Shown here in pieces: positions 11,615-22,600 of a DNA stretch of 64,000 nt. Position numbers and translations under genes: made by a program. Within the stretch, counting starts at the first letter, position 1, and the number at the start of each line of letters is the position of its first letter. The notes under the pieces are model-generated. The model was not told the origin of the DNA, did not search any database, and saw only the letters and a list, made by a program, of their open reading frames with translations. The stretch comes from Trichobilharzia szidati (lineage: Eukaryota; Platyhelminthes; Trematoda; Strigeidida; Schistosomatidae), in NCBI GenBank assembly GCA_944472155.2, contig OX235277.1, positions 32,002,804 to 32,066,803 on the forward strand. Reading direction: 5' to 3'.

Positions 11615-12243
11615 CATCACTGTTTGCATATCTTGATTGATCTTTCGTTTAAAACGAACTCTGTGCAAGTATGTTGAAGTTGTTTTTGCAGATGTATTTA
11701 ATAATGTCTTCGGCCTGTAAGCAGCTGACGAGAAGGCAACGAAATAAAAGATGGTACCACTTCATTCTGCAAAAACTGTAGTTCTTGCTTTGTTCAAATC
11801 TTAAAAGTTACGTAATACTAAAGGCACAGTGGACAGACAATCAGAGTTTAAATAAGTATCATTAAAACACGAAGGAAACGGAAAATAAGAAAGAGTGGAA
11901 GGGTTTTAATTTGACCTTACCTAGGCCAAAAGAAGTTTGTTCCACCTCTGTCCTCTGCACATTTAGTACTACGTAACTTCGAAGATCTGACCCAATTCAT
12001 TTGTTTATTGAATTGCCTACATACACACATTATTATCTTCGTTATTCTTATCATCACGTGCATACACCTTATTATCATTATTTTGTTATCATTATAATCA
12101 TCGTTATTACTGACGTTCAAAACACTTACCACATCATTATTATCATTATTATTTGATGCACAAACTCACCATCATTGGTTGAATTTTGTTTTATATATAA
12201 ATGTATGTAAAATAGAGTAAAGCCTGAAGAAGATCTAATTGAA
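11103..12243 (+). mobile_element. Penelope-like remnant between ~254-bp inverted arms
   Basis: The left arm (about 11103-11356) is the reverse complement of the right arm (about 11989-12243) with few differences. Both contain the phrase AGATCTTCTTCAGGCTTTAC and the same imperfect AAT/GAT-rich tract. Between them, 11365-11502 encodes a PLE-type C-terminus: KELKFAEAISIKRLEPDF, then CVQKETLISLSLPW and a stop. Terminal repeats in inverted order are known for PLEs. A (TA)n run lies at 11587-11613. The RT and GIY-YIG parts are missing. Confidence 0.7.
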
Positions 12244-12729
12244 AACAAACATAATTGTTTTAAAACCAAAATTAAGATATCCCCTATATCATGAATATTT
12301 AATTTCACAGATCATATTAGAACTCAAGAGTACTTACCGTGTAGCTTACATAATGACTCTTAGTAAATAGGATAGTGTGAAATTTACACGACAAGTATTA
12401 TTGTGTGAAAAAAGACAGAAGTAAATTAAAAATAAATAAAATAGAAAAAAAGGAATTCAAACTTCACAACAGATTATTATTAATATCATCATAATTAAAA
12501 AAGCCTGTTTAGCTAAATTTTTGAACTAAACAGATTAGTGTGTTTTACGGAATCACTCACTATGAATTAAATTTGTACACATTTATGACTGGACTTAAAC
12601 ACATATTAACACAACAGGCTACTCTATACTATTTCAGTTAGTCACAATTAATTCATGGATGCGTACTGATTTCGTTCACACACAAAAAACACACACATTA
12701 AACTGTGTAGTTTTATAGACTGAATAATG

Positions 12730-12985
12730 AAAAATACACCGGTGACACAAAGGTAGAATGCTCGCCGACCACGCAGGTGGTCCTGCGTTCGATACCCTGC
12801 CAACACACTCCTTTACCTCGCTAAGCCAGGAATATAACTGGTAAAGAGGGATGGTTGGGAGTGAGGCTAGAAACCCCATCCCGTAAAAATAAACACCATT
12901 GCTACCGAAACTTCAAGCCTCTACCTTGAAGCCCTATGTTCCACTGGGAACGTAGATGAATAAAAATGAACAAATAATAAACACA
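12730..12985 (+). repeat. tRNA-derived SINE with RTE-type 3' end
   Basis: The head has AAAGGTAGAATGCTCGCC and a B-box-like GCGTTCGATACCC. The body has CCCATCCCGTAAAAATAAAC. The 3' end is TTGAAGCCCTATGTTCCACT followed by an AAT-rich tail. The terminal sequence is that of the RTE elements at 2.15, 21.2 and 32.5 kb. Confidence 0.8.
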
Positions 12986-12989
12986 AAGT

Positions 12990-13400
12990 TAGCATTGAAG
13001 AGTCTTTTCCTATAATCGAATAATAACTAAAAAATTACAAATACAGATGGGCATCCAGATGCGAGTACTGCAAACAGCAGTGGTCACCATGGTGCACTTC
13101 AAACAACCGGAATTATATGTTTTAAAGAAACAGATGCTGCAGCCACTACTGCTATCCAGACCTGGTGTGTAGCCTATAAATTCATAAATTCTGTATTACT
13201 TTTTATTAAATTATTTGATACTCAGTTTAGTAAGACTTATTTATGCATATTATCACTTGTAGATGCTTTCAAACTGTTAATCTATTGGTCTTGCTGACTC
13301 ATTGTTATTTAGACAAAAACACTAATGATGTTAGTAACAGAGCTTCTTCAATTATAGTGGACATATAACTGTAGAACCCGATTAAGACGAAGTTATCGAA
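12990..13400 (+). pseudogene. PLE C-terminal fragment with 3' untranslated region
   Basis: It contains a decayed EAAVVTMVHFKQPELYVL-like block (compare the PLE signature EALAI...KPELCIQKK) and a PLLLS ending. Downstream it shares TAAATTCATAAATTCT and GTTATCGAAAAGAATATTCT with 29950-30790, so both derive from one PLE subfamily. Confidence 0.55.
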
Positions 13401-14029
13401 AAGAATATTCTTTGTTCAATAATCAGTATATTAAAATTTTTGATGAGTATCTTTAATCAACTAAAATGTTAAATAGTACGAATAGAAATATCTATTTAGG
13501 AAGACTACCTATAGTGTCCATGACTCCATGAGGCGTCGAACATATGATTTTCAGTTTACAGAATGACTTTGTGGCATGTTGCATAAATTCCAACTTTAAC
13601 AATTTAACACCATCGTTATCTAACATCAACGGTGAGTATTCGTTCACATACTCCAATCACCTACGACTTCTCACAGGAATTCTAATAACTTCACCTTGTG
13701 ATCAGTCAAATCTATAAGCCTCAAATTTGCAGAAAGTACAGTTATCTGATATGGTCGAGTAAGGCAACTATCATAATAGTTTTAACTGGGAAGAACGTTA
13801 TGATAGCTGAAAAACACTAGACAGATAATCTGGGATACGAGAACTACACTAGGAATTTTTCATGGCGACTGCTATGACCATGTAGACATACTATCCTAGG
13901 ATATCCTGAAGAAATCTTGTTTAGAATGAAAACAACAACAAAATTCGGTGGCTGACTGGTAGGATTTTCATCAGTCATGCAAGTAGATAGGATTCGATTC
14001 CCAGCTGAAGTATTATTTTTACTTTTAAG
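13401..14029. other. Non-coding stretch, nothing recognised
   Basis: AT-rich, with no supported exon or repeat boundary. Confidence 0.4.
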
Positions 14030-14400
14030 TGTTGGTTTGCACGGATTTGACTGATTACAAGATCAATCACGAACTGACATCATTTAGAAAACTACTAGAA
14101 ACCAGGAAGTATTGGATAGCTGTTTAGTAATAGTGTTTGGGACTTTTCAGCACTACGTACCTATTATCCCACCAACCAGGGATCGAACGTAGAGCCTCCA
14201 GGTTACAAAGCGAGCAGCTAGTTGACTATTCGGCCACTGGAATCGAATCCAATGACCGGACCATGAATTCCAACTCACGATATATAGCGCAAACACCAGC
14301 CAGTGTCATTGGCGAGTGTTTGTTCTCACACATAATTTGGTGGAACCCACTGATCAAAACTTCCCACTAGAACTTCAGACAACTTATTCCTGTAGTCAGT
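14030..14400 (-). repeat. S-alpha-like SINE
   Basis: This is a near full-length minus copy. It has the complement of the tRNA-like head (TGGCCGAATAG A-box-like, B box degenerate), GGTACGTAGTGCTGA before a decayed hammerhead-like segment, and the leader with CAATGACACTGGCTGG. Confidence 0.78.
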
Positions 14401-14679
14401 CGCTTGTGAGCACTAGATGAATTTTTCTACCGACAACATATCTAGTCTTCTTTTTTAACAAGTTCCTTAAAAATTGCCTACAATTTTCTTACTTACTCAC
14501 TATGTGCTGAAGTTACCATGGAAACACATCTGGAAGATGAGTTTAGAAATCACTAACGGTTTAACTTATTACACACATTAATATCTAGACATGAAAAACG
14601 AAGCTAAGAAAACCAAACAGCTGGTAGGAAACAAACAATTCAGCCAGTAAACAGTATATGCATAAAGTGTATTTCTAAC

Positions 14680-15025
14680 TGTTGGAGGCAATCGACAAGA
14701 AGCCATAAACCTTGGTTTCGTGCTTGTTGGGACTCACCAGTCATCACGGTGTATTTTTTTTTATTATAGTTTGACTCCACACAGTATTTTTGGTACAAGT
14801 ATGGAATTTTCAGCATGTGATATTAGTAGCCCAATTTCGCAGGCGGACCACTGATATCGGGTGTGCGTCTGCATGGGATCGAACCACGGATCATGTGCAT
14901 GGATGGCGAGTGTCCTAACCGTTGTGCCACTGATGCAATCTTGAGAGAACTCATATCCCCACCCGTGAGATGCAAACCTAAGATACCTACAGATGAAGTC
15001 CGAGACGTTACCACTGAGTGATTAA
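14680..15025. mobile_element. Inverted-terminal repeat element interrupted by a SINE (14757-14940, minus)
   Basis: The left arm GTTGGAGGCAATCGACAAGA with TTGGTTTCGTGC matches the family at 30330-30583. The residual right part continues after 14940 (CACCCGTGAGATGCAAACC, ACGTTACCACTGAGTG). Between them sits a minus copy of the third SINE family, with B box GGTTCGATCCC and 3' end GTGTGGAGTCAAAC plus an A-rich tail at 14750. Confidence 0.65.
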
Positions 15026-15439
15026 CTTTTCGCAAACTCGTTTTTATCTAATTCACACACAATCTTCATATTATAGTTGAAAAAATTAACCAAACAACTA
15101 ACCTTTAGCAACTAATTATTGTGCATAAAACAATTAATAATACATATCAGTCACCCCCTCAAAAACAAAAATAAGCATCTACAACAAAATCGCTTGACTA
15201 ATAAATTAAAAATATCAAGATGAATAAGTATGACACATAATCAGTGACCCCAACAACACCACCACGACATAAAAATAAGGCAAAATGTAATAAAACGTAC
15301 TGAATTGTATAAAAACTGGACTGGATGGAACTAAAAATCAGTCAACATGAGGGGTTTACCAAAGTGAATCGTCACTTCACTATGGTAAGCTTGAGAAAAT
15401 CATACATGAGAAACTGAGAAAAGCAGTATATTTCCGAAT

Positions 15440-15625
15440 GTTCGCTTTGCTGGGATTTGATTAGGCACATGTTCCATCACAAGTTGACATCAGCTAGAGA
15501 ACCACCGGAAAACTAAGATGTACTGAACAGCTGTTCCGTCTTAGTTTTGGAGTTACCTGGAGTTCTAGTGAGATGTCATGACCAGCAGATTCCACAAAGT
15601 CAGGTAAGAGGATAATCGTATATGA
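15440..15625 (-). repeat. S-alpha-like SINE with its tRNA-like head deleted
   Basis: The 3' end (TGTTCCATCACAAGTTGACATC) and the hammerhead-side segment (GAACAGCTGTTCCGTC) are joined directly to the 5' leader (GGAGTTCTAGTGAGATGTC). An internal deletion removed the central part. Confidence 0.65.
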
Positions 15626-15989
15626 TCACTTATAAGGCGAATATACTGTATACGGTATACACACATAAGAATGATTCAGTAGAATTCACGAGTTTGAGTG
15701 AATCTGACATGAATTGCATTCGGTGAACCGATGTTAATTTAATAGAGAAGGAGAAGGGAAATCTAGACTTCAGAAGGGTTTAAGGTAGCCAATTAGTAGA
15801 CCGATGCTTTATCACAAGGACTAGTGGAAAAAACCCTACCGTTAATTGTTTTCGGTCTGTTTAAGTGTCACCTACTGATCAATAAAGAAAACAGTAAATA
15901 ATGTTTCTATCAATAAACAAACGAAATAATAAATTTCACTACAAACCAAAACAAGTTAGAGGAACATTACATAACTGAGCGCTAATGGA

Positions 15990-16320
15990 TGGCTATTCCA
16001 TCCGAATTCGGGATTTTACAACGGTGCGCATCCATGACCGCCCTAGAGATTGAATCAAGGGCGACGACCTTGAGGTTATAAGCCTGACAGACTTAATATC
16101 TAGCCATTAAGTTGGAATGAAATGACTCATCAAATATCTCGCATAAAAATACCCTTGATGGGTGACTGCAAACTGATGAAGACTCCCCCAACTTGGACAA
16201 AACAGTTGCTCAGAGCTCTCTGTAGGTTTTGAATGATCTTTAACTGATGTTGGTTCGTGATGAAACCAACACTGAAATCAATCCAAATCCTTACAAAATC
16301 TATAATCTACAAAGGTCTGA
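15990..16320. repeat. S-alpha-related composite, minus head joined to plus tail
   Basis: At 15990-16140 there is a minus-oriented tRNA-like head remnant. At 16160-16320 comes a plus-oriented tail with ACTGATGAAGACTCCC, GGACAAAACAGTTG, AACTGATGTTGGTTCGTGAT and ATCCTTACAAA. It belongs to a diverged subfamily. Confidence 0.5.
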
Positions 16321-16699
16321 TTTAATATAATCAAACAATAACTAACAGAAAATTATTTAAAATCATGATATATGTGTTGATTAAGTTTCAAGAGAAAGAA
16401 GTTCACACATTCAATGTGTTGTTTGCATAAATGAATTACATCAGAATGAATGAAAAAAGGGGAATCAAATAAACCTGTATGATCTAAGTGTTACAAAAAT
16501 GGAAAGGATGAATGAATGAAGTTACTTCATCGATACAAATGTACGAAACACCATCGCTTTGGACTGTATCAAATATATTGAGACTTTTCATGTTACAATG
16601 AGATCATTCTTTATTCAAGATTACGTGTATATCGATGATCACATTAATCAGTTATAAACAGAATGAAAGTAACCTACGATTATAATACTTAAAGTGATT

Positions 16700-16935
16700 G
16701 GCAATGACCAGCAATGGAATGCAGGACGTAAGTTTCTATCTATATAGGAGACTCATTAGGTAGATTTATTTGTATATCCAGTGAGTCGTGGTATTTCCTC
16801 ACTGGAACTTGGACCCAGAATGCACTGTTTCAAACAAAGTAGAGTGATCCAATACGCTGTTTAGTCAAGAAAATCTCTGCCACCGCCTACTGAGTAGCAT
16901 CCTGTTAATATTAACAAGGCATCATCATCAAAGTT
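16700..16935. repeat. Dispersed repeat, unnamed family
   Basis: It shares GTGGTATTTCCTCACTGGAA and ACTGTTTCAAACA with 6030-6350 and is also related to 27930-28130. Confidence 0.4.
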
Positions 16936-19219
16936 CCAGTACTATCGAGGGGGTTGATATATGTATAAACAAACACTCCGCATTTCGCACTGATAAGCAA
17001 TACATACATATACGCATATTTAAAAGAAGATTGAATCATACTCACAATCTCCAACGATGAAAAGTCTCAATAGAACATAGAACACACCACTAAGGGGTAA
17101 AAATAAACTATGTAGCAGCCACCGAACGACTTTTGAGCAAACAATCATGTCACTGGTCATACATGCATCAAAAGCTTTTTGCCAATCAGATTTTATACAC
17201 TTTTAACGTCTAAGTTTAAGGTAGGTTAATTATCCTCTTAGATTAATACTGGGATTGAGTTAGATTTAGGATTAGGGGTTAAAAGTGTACAATGTATCAA
17301 TAAATCCAATAGTTTTTAAAGTCTTTTTCTTCGGATTGTTTATTTAATATGACCTGGTTGATTGTTATGATTTATTTTCACCCTATTAGAAATCGAATTC
17401 AGGACTACGACGTTATCATTCATCCACTTGATTGGTGGTAGTAGATACAATCTATCTCGAATTCACAACTTTTATAATCTCAGTGAATTCATCTCGAAAC
17501 CAATCACTACTAGGGGAGAGGACCATGTGGGCTGAGTTACATATATATAAGAATCAAATCCTTAGGAATTCAAAAAAAAACAACACCTAGTTTCATACAC
17601 ACAAATAAAGACAACAAGGACTGAGAGCACCAAAATAGAAGAAACTTTTTCTCTATACGATGCATATATATTATTTATCTCTTCAATAGAAAACAAAATC
17701 ACCAAATCAAATCAGTGTGTTATGCAATATACAAGAAGTTAGGAAAGAATTGAGCCACGAAAATACATTAAACATGAAAATAAATAATTATAATAATAAT
17801 CACAGAACGAAAATGTTGATATGTATTGAGAGAGAGAGAGAGATAGGCATACATACATAGAGAAACAATCAATTCAAATAGATCATCTTTACAATCAGAT
17901 ATATATATATATATATATATATATAGATGATAAGTGAAGTAGATAGATGGAAATAAGTGTCACCCAGAGCATATTGTGAAAATTAAAAAAAAACAGAATA
18001 TAAGGGCTGAGTAAACGAAATCCCTAAAATGTAATTCATCATCAATCATAAGGCTGTGGTGAGCATGGGATGAAAGACCTTTCTTAGCAGTAGTACTAAT
18101 AAATAAGGTAACAACTATACCATACAAATTTGACGACAACAATTAGTCAGTGAAGCAACATTTTCTTTCGTAATAAGAATATGCATATATATATATATAT
18201 ATATATATATACGCATGTATTGATTTTCTGTTTCGTCTTTCGGTGAGCATAAAGTTATTTTGTGTCGTGTTCTAAGGTGCTATATTGAATTCTATAAGGT
18301 TTATCCTCCATATCTGAAGCTTGAGCTGCAACCACCACCTACCCGATATCTGTCATCTTCACACGAATTATATATTTGATATGATTCGACTTGATTATCT
18401 TTGGAATGTGATCAGGTGAATTTATTCATTCATTCACTCATTTTTTAGATAACAAAGACACAAAAACAATTTTGTTTTAATTAACGGAATATTCTTTCTG
18501 GAGTGAAAAATAAACCAAACTGTAAAAGGTGTATATATGTATATAAAAAAATGGATATCATAAGCAAATAAAGCTATAATCACTATCATTATTATTATTA
18601 AGTATTCCCTTCTTAAGATATGTAAGTGCGTGAGTAATGCACATTTGATACCGTGATATTCCTTGATCGAATGATATCAAAAAATAAAAATAAGGTTGGA
18701 CAGTTACAACTATTGAACACGCATTGAGCATCAGAAAAATTTAGTAGCGAAGATAAGAAAGAAAAAACTAACAGCGTCACAACTTATTTATCATCCACAA
18801 TAGGAACCAATCAATGATTGTTAACAAAAATAATGTGAAGAGAAGAAGAAAACAAACTGACAAAAAGGTGTTAAATGAAAGACATTACCGATTATATAAT
18901 TTTGTTGGTTTGTTTGTTCGTCTGTCTGTCTAGATGTCTATTCGCATTCGCATTTGTACATCACAATAAAATTCACAGATATCAGTGAAACAAACATACA
19001 ATATACGGAAAGATATGAAAGAATGGAGAACACAGGTGGCGGGCGACGAGGAGAACTCAAGAAGCAGATAAAGAAGGAAAAGCGTATGATGCATATTTTA
19101 CTCATGTTATTGAGCTGTTGTTCTTTGTTTGTTTGTCGCATAGAGACAGACAGACAGAGAGAGTGTGTGTGTGTATGAAAGGCTGCAGGTAAGCAGCAGG
19201 CAACTATGGTCAACAATTT
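16936..19219. other. Region downstream of the large gene, with simple repeats
   Basis: AT-rich. Simple repeats seen are a GA run (17828-17842), (TA)n at 17899-17925 and 18184-18212, and mixed CA/GA/GT runs at 19147-19175. No supported gene. Confidence 0.5.
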
Positions 19220-19225
19220 TTTATT
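19220..19225 (-). other. Candidate poly(A) signal of the large gene
   Basis: AATAAA on the minus strand lies 46 bases past the stop codon at 19272-19274. It is the nearest canonical signal, but AT-rich DNA offers others. Confidence 0.4.
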
Positions 19226-19271
19226 CAGTTACACTTTGTTTGTTACACATTCACCCCCTTCCCATTCATCT

Positions 19272-19690
19272 CTACCACCAACCACCACCACCAGCAGCAC
19301 TAGCACCATTTCCATTTGTTGGTAGATTACTCGAAGGTGGAATAAAACTTGTTTTACGTGCATTAATACCCAATGAAGAAATTTTCGACAGAAATGATGA
19401 CTGAGGCTCAGGAGTATTATCTATTTGCGAATTATCATAGCCTGAGAAATTAGTTGTAAAACCACCACCACCGATGCCATTAAAACCACCATTCTTGTTG
19501 TTATTCACACCCCTATAACCATTGGTCTCGCTTGGTAATTCAAGATACTCAGTGAGATTATCTGCTAACAAACGATTACGTAATGTTGCTAAAGTCATAC
19601 GGACATCATTCAATTCAGTTTCAGTTTCATTTGCATGACTAGTTAATCGACCATTTTCCATTTGTAGACGAGTAATCTCTGTTCGTGCAG
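19272..19690 (-). CDS. Exon K, terminal exon
   Basis: The acceptor is TTCTTTTAG and the stop is TAG at 19274-19272. It encodes 138 residues: the coiled coil (ARTEITRLQMENGRL ... LATLRNRLLADNLTEYLEL), an Asn/Gly-rich middle (NNNKNGGFNGIGGGGF), SSFLSKISSLGINARKTSF and a GGGGWW end. Confidence 0.9.
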
Positions 19691-22600
19691 CTAAAAGAAA
19701 AAAAGTTAAAAATAAATACGGCAAGAGGGAGTGTAAAAATTCAGATATAATTACAGTCAGCGAAAAACCAATTTTCATTCAGTTTGACTTCAAAGGTCAA
19801 GAATGATAAATAAATGTTTAAGTACAGTATTGACCAGGAGGTATCTGGCAGAGAAACCAGTCTCCTTCCAAACAAAATTCGACAAGCACCCCCCATGTGT
19901 TGCCTCCAACTGTATCTACTAATTCATATATAACTCCGGGAGCGGTTACATTAAGACAGGTCTGTGTCAGATTTTTTGGGAGTGTACCAAGCCATCTTCG
20001 ATTAAAGGGACCGAAAAGTTTAAACTCGTCAATTCCTAATCAGCTGAAGGACAAGATACAGAGTAGAGGCACTGGGAGTATTCAAAATAATTAACAAACA
20101 AAACAGCCCAACTCTTCTTCACACTGTTAGGGATGTCACATTAAAACGACTGAAACCCCATCTACGTGTTCAAAAAGGATCCATCGTAGGACTTCAATTA
20201 TTCTGGTAACTCTCTCTCCTTAGTAAATCCTTGTCTTCTGAGATCACCCTGGCCCCTCCCCATACATCTCACTTGACTTTCATATTTAACTGAATTTCCG
20301 ACCCTTTTTATTCGGCTACACTTTGATCTTTCAATCTGAGTTCTAATCACTGCATTATCACTGACTTCAAAGACATTCGAAGCAAATCAAATAATTTGAT
20401 GACTAATCTCTCTGTAACACACATCGAAAGGTTAGCGATGACGAGACAAAAAATATGGGACATTTTCTTTGACATATACACATAGATAGTACCATTGTAA
20501 CAACAGAAGGCAAGACACGGAAGCCAAGGCATATTTTTCACTGATCAAACCGCTGTTTATATATATACAGTTAATATTCTTTAACCAATCACTGAGCGTA
20601 TGATTTCGCTTTACATCAAACGACATGAAATAGAATGTTCAAATATACATAGTATTCGGTTGCTAATGCAGAATTGAACAGTGTGAATATGTGAGAACAA
20701 TATTCCATTGGCATACATTGTCTGTATCACACCACCAAACCATAACATTTCACCTGACTCTAAAATTGGTTTGTATTCAATTACAGGGGGCAAATGTTTC
20801 ATGTACCGGGGGCTAAGAGTCACAATTATCATGTGAAGGATGATGATACCACCCTCTTTTCCAGGGTGAAATAGGTGACCCCTGTTAGCTCTTAAGGCAA
20901 TTAGCCACATTCTGAAGCACGGTGCAAGAGTGCAACTGCATAAAAATAAAGATCGTACTTCAATAAATGTAATCGTCTTTTGAAACATCAACTCAGATAA
21001 TTCGAACACATCAATTACCTAAGAATAATTCACGATCTGGTAACTTTGAATATTTCACTATTGGGAACATTCTTGTGTACATGCAGCAATTCTCTTGCTA
21101 CTGTACAACTAAGTACACAGGTCATACCAGTAGGATATTCTCAAAAGGGGAAATTAAATTAACCCAATAGCTCAATTCTTCAGCAGCTTGTTTTTTTCAT
21201 ATCATTATTGCATCATTATAGAAATCTTTCCCCCGGAAGCACTGAAAGCGGACCCACAGACGACAGCAGATATGATGACTCCATTATTGCAAAAGATCTG
21301 GAAAGAGGGAAAGGTGCCTACTGACTGGAGGAAAGGTTACCTCGTGAAACTACCAAAGAAGGGCGACCTAGGACTCTGCAAGAACTGGCGAGGAATCATG
21401 CTCCTGTCGACGCCAAGTAAAATTCTGAGTCGCATCATCCTGGAGAGAATAAAGGACGCACTGGATACAGAACTCCGACCAGAACAAGCTGGATTCAGGA
21501 AGGGCGAATCATGTTCTGACCAAATTGCAACTCTACGCATTATCATCGAACAAACCATGGGATGGCAATCAAATCTCTACCTCAACTTCATAGACTTTGA
21601 GAAGGCCTTCGACAGCGTTGACCGCGAAGTAATTTGGAAACTACTAGAGTACTACGGCGTACCCCAAATATTCATCAACCTTATTCAACAGCTGTACGAC
21701 AACGGCACGTGTCAAGTGATCCACAACGGAAAACTCAGCGAGGCGTTTGGAGTATACACAGGAGTCAGACAAGGGTGCTTATTGTCACGAATGATATTCC
21801 TGATTGTGATGGACTGGATTATGCGTCAGACAGTAGGAAACGAGAAGGCAGGGATATCCTGGACCGACGTGAAGTATCTAGAAGACCTGGATTTCGCGGA
21901 TGATTTATGTTTGATGTCACACAAAATCGAAGACTTACAAGCGAAAATGACAAACTGGTCGAAGAAGGAGCAAAGACAGGACTCCAGGTGAACATAGACA
22001 AGACGGAGGTTATGAAAATGACCAACCGACAACAACAACAGCAACATCCAGCGCCAATCACCATCAACGGGAGGGATTTGAAACAGGTTACTTCATTCAC
22101 TTATCTAGGGAGCATTGTCTCAACTACAGGAGGAACGGACGAGGATGTCAAATCGAGAATCGGGAAGGCGAGAAACACATTCATCAGCCTGAAACCAATC
22201 TGGAAATCTTCGTCACTCAGCATCAACAACAAAATTCGGATTTTCAATACAAACGTCAAGTCAGTTCTTCTATACGGATCAGAAACGTGGCGGGTCACCA
22301 AGAATATTTCCGACAGGCTGCAGACCTTTATCAACAACTGTCTTCGCTCTATACTGAAGATCAGATGGCCGGAAAGAATCACCAACAAAAAGCTATGGGA
22401 ACGAACAAAACAAGAACCAATCGCCCAACAAATATGCAGGAGGAAGTGGAGATGGATTGGACACTCGCTGAGGAGGCCGCTGGGTGACATCGCACGTCAG
22501 GCCCTCGAGTGGAACCCGAAAGGGAAGCGGCGAGTGGGACGTCCAAGGGTGACATGGAGGAGATCGTGTGATGAGGAACTGAAACACTATGGATTAACAT

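Noticed and set aside
18938..19216. ORFs on both strands next to the last exon
   Set aside because: They overlap simple CA/GA repeats and the 3' flank of the large gene; no splice or start support.
20611..21009. 132-codon minus ORF
   Set aside because: Half lies in the dispersed repeat shared with 9193-9435, where the frame is not kept.
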